A DNA stretch of 13,642 nt from an uncultured Opitutaceae bacterium (GTDB lineage Bacteria; Verrucomicrobiota; Verrucomicrobiia; Opitutales; Opitutaceae): NCBI GenBank assembly GCA_937128785.1, contig CAKZMS010000690.1, positions 1 to 13,642 on the forward strand, written 5' to 3'. The notes beneath the pieces are model-generated. The model was not told where the DNA came from. It made no database searches and saw only the letters and a list, made by a program, of their open reading frames with translations. This document shows, piece after piece, positions 1 to 6,844 of this stretch. A program made the translations under genes and the position numbers. Position 1 is the first letter of the stretch. Every line of letters begins with the position of its first letter.

Positions 1-20
1 ATGAGCACTCAACAAACCCG

Positions 21-1325
21 ATGAACTCAGATTGGAAAAACCAAGCTATGTCCGCTGCCGATGCCGTATCGGTGGTCAAAAGCGGAGACTGCGTCTTTAT
101 TCACGGAGCGGCCGCAACGCCGACGCCTCTCGTCGAGGCTTTGGCTGCCCGGACCGACCTCGAAAACGTGAAGGTGTATCACCTGCATACCAACGGCCCG
201 GCGCCCTTTGCCGATCCCGGACGCGAGGACGAATTCCGCTCAGTATCGCTGTTCACCGGTCAGCCACTCCGCCGGGCAGTGAATGACGGGCGGGCCGACT
301 TCATGCCGATTTTCCTATCGGATATTCCCGACCTGTTTCTATCCGGTCAGGTGAAACTCGACGTCGCCCTGCTGCACCTGTCCATCCCGGACGCTCAGGG
401 ACTCAGCTCCCTCGGCACGTCCTGTGATGCCGCCAAAGCGGCCGCCGAGACCGCGACGACGGTGGTCGCCGAATTCAACGAGCAGATGCCACGCACCCAC
501 GGCGCGAACATCATCCGCCCGCACCGCGTCCACCGCTGGATCCACACGGACCGACCGCTGCTCGAACATGCGCCGGGACCCGAGTCGGAAGTTGAAGCCC
601 GCATCGGTGAATTTATCGCCGACCTGGTGGAGGATGGTTCCACCCTCCAGATGGGCATCGGCGGTATTCCTGATGCCGCCCTCGCTCGTATGACGGAAAA
701 GAACGAACTCGGAATCCACACCGAGATGTTCTCTGACCGCATCCTCGATTTGGTCGAATGCGGCGCCATCACCAACCGTCAGAAAGTCGTGGCCCCGGGC
801 CGCCTGGTGACGAGTTTCATCGGCGGCACCCGCAAGCTGTTCGACTTCGTCGACGACAATACGCTGGTCAATTTCCACCCGTGTAATTGGACGAACGACA
901 CGTCGATCATCCGGAAGAACCCCAAAGTCGTCGCCATCAACTCCGCCATCCAGATCGACCTCACCGGCCAAGTCTGCGCCGACTCGATCGGGCACCGGAT
1001 CTTCTCCGGGATCGGCGGACAGATGGACTTCATCCGCGGCGCGGCGCTGTCGCCCGGCGGCAAACCGATCATCGCCCTGCCCTCGCAAGCGATGGGCGGC
1101 AAGGTCTCGCGCATCGTTTCCGAGCTGAATCCCGGCGCCGGCGTCGTCACCACGCGCGGTCACGTGCACTGGATCGTGACCGAATACGGGGCGGTCAATC
1201 TGCATGGCCGAACCCTGCGCGAACGCGGCGAAGCCCTCATTTCGATCGCCCATCCCGACTTCCGGACCGAACTCACCAAGGAGTTCAACCAGATCCGGCA
1301 TTTCCCGATGCCGGCCATGGCCTGA
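21..1325 (+). CDS. Acetyl-CoA hydrolase/transferase family protein (4-hydroxybutyrate-type CoA-transferase)
   Basis: This 434-residue cytosolic protein matches the CoA-transferase family I of the Cat2/AbfT type in length (about 430-440) and motifs. Visible features are an N-terminal FIHGAAATP segment (residues 26-34), the glycine-rich GIGGIPDAAL loop (212-221), and HTEMFSD, whose E235 sits where the family has the catalytic glutamate that forms the glutamyl-CoA thioester. The C-terminal domain holds NFHPCNWTND (284-293), SGIGGQMDFIRGA (329-341) and TEYGAVNLHG (387-396). It should move CoA between an acyl-CoA and a free acid such as acetate, 4-hydroxybutyrate, butyrate or succinate; the substrate cannot be read from sequence. 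The start is the first in-frame ATG in the window and gives a normal family N-terminus; no Shine-Dalgarno is visible. Its ATG overlaps a TGA in the frame beginning at base 1, so a preceding gene may end there. A strong terminator follows, making it the last gene of its unit. Confidence 0.9.
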   Translation: MNSDWKNQAMSAADAVSVVKSGDCVFIHGAAATPTPLVEALAARTDLENVKVYHLHTNGPAPFADPGREDEFRSVSLFTGQPLRRAVNDGRADFMPIFLSDIPDLFLSGQVKLDVALLHLSIPDAQGLSSLGTSCDAAKAAAETATTVVAEFNEQMPRTHGANIIRPHRVHRWIHTDRPLLEHAPGPESEVEARIGEFIADLVEDGSTLQMGIGGIPDAALARMTEKNELGIHTEMFSDRILDLVECGAITNRQKVVAPGRLVTSFIGGTRKLFDFVDDNTLVNFHPCNWTNDTSIIRKNPKVVAINSAIQIDLTGQVCADSIGHRIFSGIGGQMDFIRGAALSPGGKPIIALPSQAMGGKVSRIVSELNPGAGVVTTRGHVHWIVTEYGAVNLHGRTLRERGEALISIAHPDFRTELTKEFNQIRHFPMPAMA

Positions 1326-1351
1326 TTCGTTTCCTACCCCTGGTTCTGAGC

Positions 1352-1384
1352 AGCCGCGACGGTCCGCCGTCGCGGCTTTGTTTT
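1352..1384 (+). terminator. Rho-independent terminator after the CoA-transferase gene
   Basis: A perfect 11-bp stem is formed by AGCCGCGACGG (1352-1362) and its complement (1367-1377) around a TCCG loop, followed by the T-rich tract TTTGTTTT. It lies 27 bases after the CoA-transferase stop codon. Its 24-nt core recurs exactly in the terminator at 2976-3007. Confidence 0.88.
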
Positions 1385-1430
1385 ACGCACCTTTGCGTAT
1401 GGCGAGGTGGACTCGATTTTTTTAGGTTGG

Positions 1431-1457
1431 GGTGGCCGCGGGCGGTCCGCGGTCACC
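1431..1457 (+). promoter_or_regulatory. Stable hairpin in the leader of the secreted repeat protein gene
   Basis: GGTGGCCGCGG (1431-1441) pairs with CCGCGGTCACC (1447-1457) around a five-base loop, giving 11 pairs with one G-U wobble. The T run lies upstream (1418-1424), not downstream, so this is not a plus-strand terminator. It ends 21 bases before the chosen ATG. It could be a transcript-stability element, an operator or chance GC-rich structure; which one is unknown. Confidence 0.4.
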
Positions 1458-1478
1458 AAACACTCAAACCTAATTTCC

Positions 1479-2948
1479 ATGGATTTTAGACAGTCTATAC
1501 TCACTGCGGCAGTGGGACTACTCACCGCCTTAACCGGGTCCGCCTTGGACATTCGTATCAATATCGGCACTAACGGTCCGGACGGCAATTGGACCAACGT
1601 GACCAATTCCGTCGATGTGTTCCCCGCCATCGATTTCGAGACCGGGGGAGCAACCGGCGCCTCGGTTTCCACCCTGTTTTCCGCCTTAACTGGTGGAAAC
1701 GGCAACGGGGCCGTAGTGGAGGACTGGCTGACGGATGTCGCCCTGAACAGCAACGGGGGAGTCAACTTCAACGCCGGCAGCGTCACGGTGACCAATCTAC
1801 CCGCGGGCACCTACAAGGTCGAGGTCGTGGCCAGCCGCGAATTCGATGTCTACGGGGGCGAGTTCACCGTCAACACCGTCGCTCCCGACACCACCTACCG
1901 CGGCCTCACACCTCCCACCGTCTGGGAGGAGAACACCAATGGCCGCAATCCCATCGACTGGCAAATCTGGTCCGAAGTGGAGGTCGATTCGACCGGCCGC
2001 ATGCTCATTCTCGCCCGCATCACCGGCGGAAACTCTTGGGTGGGCATCAACGCCATTCGCATCACCGGGGAAGGATCCGGCAGTGGAGGAGGTTCTGGAG
2101 GTGGCTCGGGCGGCAGCGGGGGTTCCGGCGGAAACAGCGGTTCCGCTCCACCCTCGGCCATGAGCAACCTATCCGTCCGGTCCGTGGCCGGTTCCGGCGA
2201 CAACACCCTGGTGGTGGGCTATGCCATTGCCGACGGTGACAAATCGGTGCTCATCCGCGGGATCGGCCCCACCCTCAGCGACTACAGTGTAGCCGGGGCG
2301 CTGACCGATGCCCGACTGCGCATGTTCGACTCCGCCCAGACCCAGCTTGCCAGCAATACCAACTGGGGTGGTGACCCTGCCATTGCGACCGCGGCGCAGA
2401 CCGTCGGCGCGTTCCCCCTTGATGCCGCGTCCCTCGATGCCGCCCTCCTCTCCACCAATGGCCCGGGAGCTTACAGTGTACATGTGGAGTCATCCGGCGA
2501 TGCCGGCGTGGCCCTCGCAGAAATCTACGATACCGATTTCGGCACCGGTGGCTACCTGAGCAATGTTTCCGCCCGAGCGGGAGTCGGCACGGGCGACAGT
2601 GTCCTGATCGTTGGTCTCGTGGTCTCGGGCGACGACCCCGTAACGGTACTGATCCGGGGAGTGGGTCCTACCCTCAGTGACTACGGCGTCGGCGGCGTGC
2701 TCGCGGACCCGGAGCTCAAGCTCTTCCGCCAAGGCACCGCCGATCCGATCGCCACGAATGACAACTGGGGAGGCAGCACTGAATTGAGCTCTGCGTTCTC
2801 CACCGTCGGAGCGTTTGAACTCACCGCGACCGACAGTACCGATGCCGCTCTCCTCGTTGAGCTCACGGCTGGCGTCTACAGCGCCCAGGTCTCGGGGGTC
2901 GGAGGTTCCATCGGTGTGGGGCTGGTTGAACTCTACATTATGCCCTGA
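1479..2948 (+). CDS. Secreted protein with duplicated Verrucomicrobiota-type beta-rich repeat domain
   Basis: Starting at ATG 1479 gives 489 residues with a clean signal peptide: MDFRQ, a hydrophobic stretch (ILTAAVGLLTALTG), then a cleavage region near SALD. A longer frame opens at 1407 but only adds a hairpin-derived, non-signal N-terminus, so 1479 is preferred. After a beta-rich, possibly carbohydrate-binding-like domain (about 23-196; ends in SWVGINAIRIT) comes a Gly/Ser linker (197-222), then two copies of a ~125-residue domain (228-about 355 and 360-489). Both copies contain VLIRG(I/V)GPTLSDY, N-x-NWGG, a T/STVGAF-like segment, DAALL and a closing VxLxE(I/L)Y. I recognise this repeat from exported Verrucomicrobiota proteins of unknown role; I see no catalytic motif and no PEP-CTERM tail. 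It probably sits in the periplasm or outside the cell. No Shine-Dalgarno is visible. The gene stands alone between two terminators. Confidence 0.82.
   Translation: MDFRQSILTAAVGLLTALTGSALDIRINIGTNGPDGNWTNVTNSVDVFPAIDFETGGATGASVSTLFSALTGGNGNGAVVEDWLTDVALNSNGGVNFNAGSVTVTNLPAGTYKVEVVASREFDVYGGEFTVNTVAPDTTYRGLTPPTVWEENTNGRNPIDWQIWSEVEVDSTGRMLILARITGGNSWVGINAIRITGEGSGSGGGSGGGSGGSGGSGGNSGSAPPSAMSNLSVRSVAGSGDNTLVVGYAIADGDKSVLIRGIGPTLSDYSVAGALTDARLRMFDSAQTQLASNTNWGGDPAIATAAQTVGAFPLDAASLDAALLSTNGPGAYSVHVESSGDAGVALAEIYDTDFGTGGYLSNVSARAGVGTGDSVLIVGLVVSGDDPVTVLIRGVGPTLSDYGVGGVLADPELKLFRQGTADPIATNDNWGGSTELSSAFSTVGAFELTATDSTDAALLVELTAGVYSAQVSGVGGSIGVGLVELYIMP
2067..2144 (+). repeat. Low-complexity Gly/Ser linker-coding tract
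   Basis: This stretch encodes a linker of repeated G-G-S units (residues 197-222 of the secreted protein), mostly GGA/GGT/GGC and TCT/TCG/AGC/TCC codons. The mixed synonymous codons argue against very recent slippage expansion. It separates the N-terminal domain from the two copies of the C-terminal repeat domain. Confidence 0.85.
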
Positions 2949-2975
2949 TCTTCCGCCTAGATATCAATTTCATTC

Positions 2976-3007
2976 ATGCCGCGACGGTCCGCCGTCGCGG
3001 CATTTTT
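2976..3007 (+). terminator. Rho-independent terminator after the secreted repeat protein
   Basis: A perfect 12-bp stem, ATGCCGCGACGG (2976-2987) with its complement (2992-3003), closes a TCCG loop and runs into TTTTT (3003-3007). Bases 2978-3001 are identical to 1353-1376 of the upstream terminator. Confidence 0.87.
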
Positions 3008-3059
3008 ATGTCGGTGAACCTCAATTATGAGGCGATTCGGGCGAGAAAATGTAATAACT

Positions 3060-3119
3060 ATGAAACAGTCCATTGACGCCCCGCTCGAACCCTACCTTGA
3101 TCCCCCGCTGAACCCCTAA
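3060..3119 (+). CDS. Possible 19-residue leader peptide ahead of korA
   Basis: An ATG at 3060 opens a 19-codon frame (MKQSIDAPLEPYLDPPLNP) whose TAA ends only three bases before the korA ATG. The peptide is proline-rich (five Pro, including PP). The spacing would allow translational coupling or a leader-type control of korA. No Shine-Dalgarno precedes it, but the same holds for most genes on this side of the window. It may equally be a chance ORF in the korA leader. Confidence 0.25.
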   Translation: MKQSIDAPLEPYLDPPLNP

Positions 3120-3122
3120 CTC

Positions 3123-4970
3123 ATGGTCAGCTCAAACACGCCTGATTCCGCCTCCGACGACGCTTCGTCGGCTGGCGCCACCAAGTCTCTCAACGACGTT
3201 GTCATCCGCATGGCGGGCAACTCCCAGGATGGCATCCAGACCATCGGCGCTTTCCTCGCCCGCCTGGCGGGTCGCAGCGCCCAGGATGTCATGACCTACA
3301 TGACCATCCCGTCGACGATCTCGGGAGGACCCTCGATCTTCCAGGTCCGGATGGGCACCGGCGACATCCTCAGTTCGGGCGACGAAGCCGACTTCCTCGT
3401 GGCGTTCTACGAGCATAGCTACGAAAACCACATCGGCGCGCTCCGCAAAGGCGGCGTGCTGATCTACGACAGCGATCACGTTAATCCCGACACCAGCGAT
3501 ATCGACTGCCTCGCCGTTGGCGTCCCCATCACCAGTGGTACGATCGAAGCGGTCGGCGGCTCCGCCAAGGAGAAGGGCAAAAACATTTTTGTGCTCGGAC
3601 TGCTTTGCCGTTTGTTCGACCTCGAGGTCACCAAGCTGACCCGCCTGATCACTGAGAAGTTCGGCAAATTCGGCGAAGACGTCATCCGCAACACCATGTT
3701 GGCCTTCGACGCCGGTTACGCGTGGCCGGCTGACAACATCCGTGACGCCTACTTCAAGCTAAAGCCCGCTGAGGAAGCGTCCGGTCATCCGCAGATCACC
3801 ACCGATGGCAACACCGCCATGACCCTCGGCCTGCTGACGGCCGGGGTGCGCTACGGCGCGGGTTACCCGATCACCCCGTGGTCCACCATCATGGAGACCC
3901 TGCGCACCGAGTTGCAGAAATACGGCGGCGTGTTCGTGCAGGCGGAAGACGAGCTGGCCGCCGTGTCCTACGCGATCGGAATGGCCTACTCCGGACACAC
4001 GGCCATTACGGGCAGCTCCGGCCCCGGACTCTCCCTCAAGATGGAAGCCCTCGGCTGGGCGACGATGGCCGAGCTTCCGCTGATTGTCATCAACGTGCAA
4101 CGCGGCGGTCCCTCCACCGGCCTCCCCACCAACGTCGAACAGAGCGACCTCATGCAGGCGATCTACGGCAGCCACGGCGACTCGCCCCGCATCGTCATCG
4201 CGCCCCAGGACGTCGAAGATTGTTACTACATCGCCATCGAAGCGGCCAAACTGGCGAAGGAATACTCCACGCCGGTCATCATCCTCACCGATCAGGCGCT
4301 CGCCTCCCGGATTGAGGCCTTCGATGAGCCCGACGTCGACAAACTCCACATCGACCCAACCCCGGATCTCTCGCCCCAAGGCGAGGACTTTAAACCCTAC
4401 CCCATCGAGGAGATCACCCGCCACGCCGCGCCGGGCACCAAGATCGAGGGAGCACCCTACCCGACGGTCACCGGTCTCGAGCACGACGAGCACGGCCACC
4501 CGACGGGCAATCCGGCTCTGCACATGAAGATGACGGCCAAGCGCCGTGACAAGCTGCGCAAGTTGGCTCGCGAGCTGCCCCGTCCCGAAATTCACGGTGA
4601 CGACTCCGGCGACGTGCTGCTGGTGGGCTGGGGATCGACCTACGGTCCCATCCGCGAAGCCGTCATCCGCGGACGCAACCAAGGGCAGAAGATCGGCCAC
4701 GTGCACATTCGCCACCTCAATCCGCTGCCGCCCGAACTCGAGCGCATCTTCTCCCGTTACCGTCAGGTCTTTGTCGTCGAGATGAATGACCGGGGGCTCT
4801 ACGGCTACGGCCAATTGGCCACCTTGCTCCGAGCGCGCTATGCCAATCCGGCCATTCGCAGCATCACCAAGACCGATGGCCTCGCCTTCAAGGTGAGCGA
4901 AATTCTCCAAGGCGTCGAAGCCCTCTCGGGCGAACGCAACGTCAACGTTTCCAACTACCCTGACGTCTAA
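3123..4970 (+). CDS. korA: 2-oxoacid:ferredoxin oxidoreductase, fused gamma-alpha subunit (2-oxoglutarate type likely)
   Basis: This 615-residue protein has the fused layout of two-subunit 2-oxoacid:acceptor oxidoreductases. A short, Ser/Ala/Asp-rich N-terminal extension (1-22) precedes a gamma domain (about 25-205, beginning VVIRMAGNSQDG, with the TIPSTISGGPS segment) and then the alpha pyrimidine-binding domain (from about 225). The YPITP signature is at 248-252, followed by EDELAAVSYAIGMAYSG, TGSSGPGLSLK and NVQRGGPSTGLPT. With KorB it would oxidatively decarboxylate a 2-oxoacid with CoA, reducing ferredoxin in the cytosol. 2-Oxoglutarate is favoured because the gamma-alpha/beta format is typical of KorAB and sucCD lies 4.5 kb downstream, but pyruvate or branched 2-oxoacids are not excluded. 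korB follows after 50 bases, so the two form an operon. No Shine-Dalgarno is seen before the ATG. Confidence 0.92.
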   Translation: MVSSNTPDSASDDASSAGATKSLNDVVIRMAGNSQDGIQTIGAFLARLAGRSAQDVMTYMTIPSTISGGPSIFQVRMGTGDILSSGDEADFLVAFYEHSYENHIGALRKGGVLIYDSDHVNPDTSDIDCLAVGVPITSGTIEAVGGSAKEKGKNIFVLGLLCRLFDLEVTKLTRLITEKFGKFGEDVIRNTMLAFDAGYAWPADNIRDAYFKLKPAEEASGHPQITTDGNTAMTLGLLTAGVRYGAGYPITPWSTIMETLRTELQKYGGVFVQAEDELAAVSYAIGMAYSGHTAITGSSGPGLSLKMEALGWATMAELPLIVINVQRGGPSTGLPTNVEQSDLMQAIYGSHGDSPRIVIAPQDVEDCYYIAIEAAKLAKEYSTPVIILTDQALASRIEAFDEPDVDKLHIDPTPDLSPQGEDFKPYPIEEITRHAAPGTKIEGAPYPTVTGLEHDEHGHPTGNPALHMKMTAKRRDKLRKLARELPRPEIHGDDSGDVLLVGWGSTYGPIREAVIRGRNQGQKIGHVHIRHLNPLPPELERIFSRYRQVFVVEMNDRGLYGYGQLATLLRARYANPAIRSITKTDGLAFKVSEILQGVEALSGERNVNVSNYPDV

Positions 4971-5020
4971 GCCGCCTTCGCCCCCTGTAACAATTCCGAA
5001 CCCAGACTCTCTTTCCCGCA

Positions 5021-5920
5021 ATGACCACTGCCACTGCCACCCCGGAAGAACCCAAACTCACCAAGAAAGCCCTCACCGCCGATCACCCGACCTGGTGCCC
5101 CGGCTGCGGTGACTTCGCGGTGCTCGCGTCCTTCTACCGCGCCCTCGAACAACTCAACTACCCGCACGAAAACATCGTCACCATGGCGGGTATCGGTTGC
5201 TCCTCCCGCTTCCCCTATTTCGTCAACACCCACGGCGGCCACTTCATCCACGGACGCTCCGTCCCTTTCTCCGCCGGCATCTCGCTGAGTCGACCCGATC
5301 TCACGGTCTTCGTCTTCGGCGGTGACGGCGACGGCTTCTCCATCGGCGGCAACCACCTCGACCATGTCGCCCGCAAGAACGTGGATCTGACTTACGTCAT
5401 CATGGACAACCAGGTTTACGGCCTGACCAAGAAGCAGACGTCCCCGACTTCACCCGAAGGATTCAAATCCAAGACCGATCCCTGGGGCGCGATCGATCAG
5501 CCGATCAATCCCATGCGCAAACTGGTCAACAGCGGGGCAACCTTCGTTGCCCGCAGCCATGCCACCCAGGTGAAGCACATGGTCGAAATGATCAAGCGGG
5601 CCGCGGAGCATCCGGGCTTTGCCGTAGTTGAAATCCTTTCCGAATGTATCGAGTTCTTTCCCGGTGCCTTCGACTCCAGCGTGAAGCGCAAGGGAGGCGA
5701 GTTCATCACCATCGACGAAGAGGAACACGACAAGACCGACCTGACCGCGGCCATGACCCTGGCCAGCGAACCCTGGCCGGGACGATTCGGAGTCTATCTC
5801 GAAGTTATTCGTCCGACCAAGAACGCGATGGAAGACGCGCTCAACGCCAAGGCCCAGGCCAAGGCCGGCACCAGCGCTCCAGCCGAACTCCTGAAGTCGA
5901 CCTTCGCCAAGATGCGGTAG
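5021..5920 (+). CDS. korB: 2-oxoacid:ferredoxin oxidoreductase, beta subunit
   Basis: This 299-residue protein is the thiamine-diphosphate and iron-sulfur subunit partnering KorA. WCPGCGDF supplies C26 and C29; with C60 (GIGCSSRF) and C209 (LSECIEF) these match the four cysteine ligands of the single 4Fe-4S cluster in archaeal and bacterial beta subunits. The ThDP/Mg site is GGDGDGFSIGGNH (100-112) with MDNQVYGLTKKQTSPTS (128-144). The C-terminal region is the family's beta tail, ending in a Lys/Ala-rich stretch. Length is normal for the family. It is the last gene of the kor unit: 22 bases after the stop begins a strong terminator. Ten of its 18 leucine codons are CTC, which contrasts with sucA at the end of the window. 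Confidence 0.93.
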   Translation: MTTATATPEEPKLTKKALTADHPTWCPGCGDFAVLASFYRALEQLNYPHENIVTMAGIGCSSRFPYFVNTHGGHFIHGRSVPFSAGISLSRPDLTVFVFGGDGDGFSIGGNHLDHVARKNVDLTYVIMDNQVYGLTKKQTSPTSPEGFKSKTDPWGAIDQPINPMRKLVNSGATFVARSHATQVKHMVEMIKRAAEHPGFAVVEILSECIEFFPGAFDSSVKRKGGEFITIDEEEHDKTDLTAAMTLASEPWPGRFGVYLEVIRPTKNAMEDALNAKAQAKAGTSAPAELLKSTFAKMR

Positions 5921-5942
5921 GCAACTCTCGTTCCGGTTTAAG

Positions 5943-5973
5943 AAAACGCCCCGACTCACCGGGGCGTTTTTTT
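5943..5973 (+). terminator. Rho-independent terminator after korAB
   Basis: AAAACGCCCC (5943-5952) pairs perfectly with GGGGCGTTTT (5961-5970) around an 8-base loop, and the transcript ends in a run of seven T (5967-5973). The A tract on the 5' side means it could also work on the minus strand. Confidence 0.93.
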
Positions 5974-6021
5974 GCGCATAGTCCCCTTGCCACCGGCTGG
6001 GTCCGCCAATCAGCTCGCTCC

Positions 6022-6768
6022 ATGTCATTTACCCGCGCTGACGGTCGCAACGCCGACCAACTCCGCCCCATCTCCTTCGAAGCCGGCATCGCTCCGAATG
6101 CCACCGGCTCCGTGCTGGTCTCATTCGGCAACACCCGCGTGATCTGTGGGGCGACCATTGAGGCCCGGGTGCCGGGGTGGATGCGCGCTCAAAACGTGTC
6201 CGGCGGCTGGCTCACCGCGGAGTATTCCATGCTCCCTTACAGCACCCACGATCGCAAACAACGCGACAGCTCGAAGGGGAAGGTCGATGGGCGCTCGGTC
6301 GAAATCCAACGCCTAATCGGGCGTTCGCTCCGGGCGGTGGTCGATCTCCAAAAACTCGGCCAACACACGCTGTGGGTCGACTGTGACGTGCTCCAAGCCG
6401 ATGGCGGCACCCGCACGGCCTCCATAACCGGCGCCTACGTTGCTGCCCGCCTGGCCGTGCAAACCTTGATGGATGCCGGCAAACTCAGCGAAAACCCCAT
6501 CAAGGATTCCATCGCCGCCGTGAGCGTGGGCATCGTGGAGGGCTCCGCCTTACTCGATCTGCCCTACACCGAGGACCGCGACGCCGAGGTCGACGCCAAC
6601 ATCGTGATGACCGGCCAAGGCCAGTTTGTGGAGGTCCAGGGCAGCGGCGAAGAAGCCACTTTCTCCCCCGACCAATTGCAGGAACTGTTGGGTCTGGCGA
6701 CCCAGGGCCTGAACGAAGTTGCCGGCCTGCAGGCCTCGTTTCTGACGAAGCAACTGCTCGGAAAGTAA
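6022..6768 (+). CDS. rph: Ribonuclease PH
   Basis: This 248-residue protein is a phosphorolytic 3'-5' exoribonuclease that trims tRNA precursors in the cytosol as a hexamer. Starting at ATG 6022 gives the standard N-terminus (SFTRADGRNADQLRPISFE); the frame is open far upstream but only as the shadow of korB. Signatures in order are GNTRVICGATIE (36-47), GGWLTAEYSMLPYSTHDR (61-78), VEIQRLIGRSLRAVVD (93-108), VDCDVLQADGGTRTASITG (119-137) and DLPYTEDRDAEVDANIVMT (179-197). D185 and D191 are placed like the metal-binding catalytic aspartates, and the GTRTA loop contributes to phosphate binding. The usual DMN is DAN here, a mild change. It is preceded by the korAB terminator, so it should have its own promoter between 5974 and 6021; I cannot name clear -35/-10 boxes. 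Confidence 0.95.
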   Translation: MSFTRADGRNADQLRPISFEAGIAPNATGSVLVSFGNTRVICGATIEARVPGWMRAQNVSGGWLTAEYSMLPYSTHDRKQRDSSKGKVDGRSVEIQRLIGRSLRAVVDLQKLGQHTLWVDCDVLQADGGTRTASITGAYVAARLAVQTLMDAGKLSENPIKDSIAAVSVGIVEGSALLDLPYTEDRDAEVDANIVMTGQGQFVEVQGSGEEATFSPDQLQELLGLATQGLNEVAGLQASFLTKQLLGK

Positions 6769-6844
6769 TCCGACCGAGTCGTTTCGACGTTTAAGGCTAA
6801 GATCGACGGAACCTAGCAGTGGCTATCCCTGCCCAATAGGTGTA

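Noticed and set aside
1..24. ATG at base 1 with seven codons ending in TGA that overlaps the CoA-transferase start
   Set aside because: Too short to judge. It may be the tail of a gene outside the window (the ATGA overlap is suggestive), but there is nothing to name.
3759..5021. 420-codon open frame on the minus strand opposite korA
   Set aside because: It is antisense to a fully conserved gene in GC-rich DNA and has a low-complexity, Gly/Val/Asp-rich composition with no motif; a shadow frame.
5644..6021. N-terminal extension of RNase PH into korB
   Set aside because: The extension is korB read in another frame, and the family N-terminus starts exactly at ATG 6022 after a terminator.
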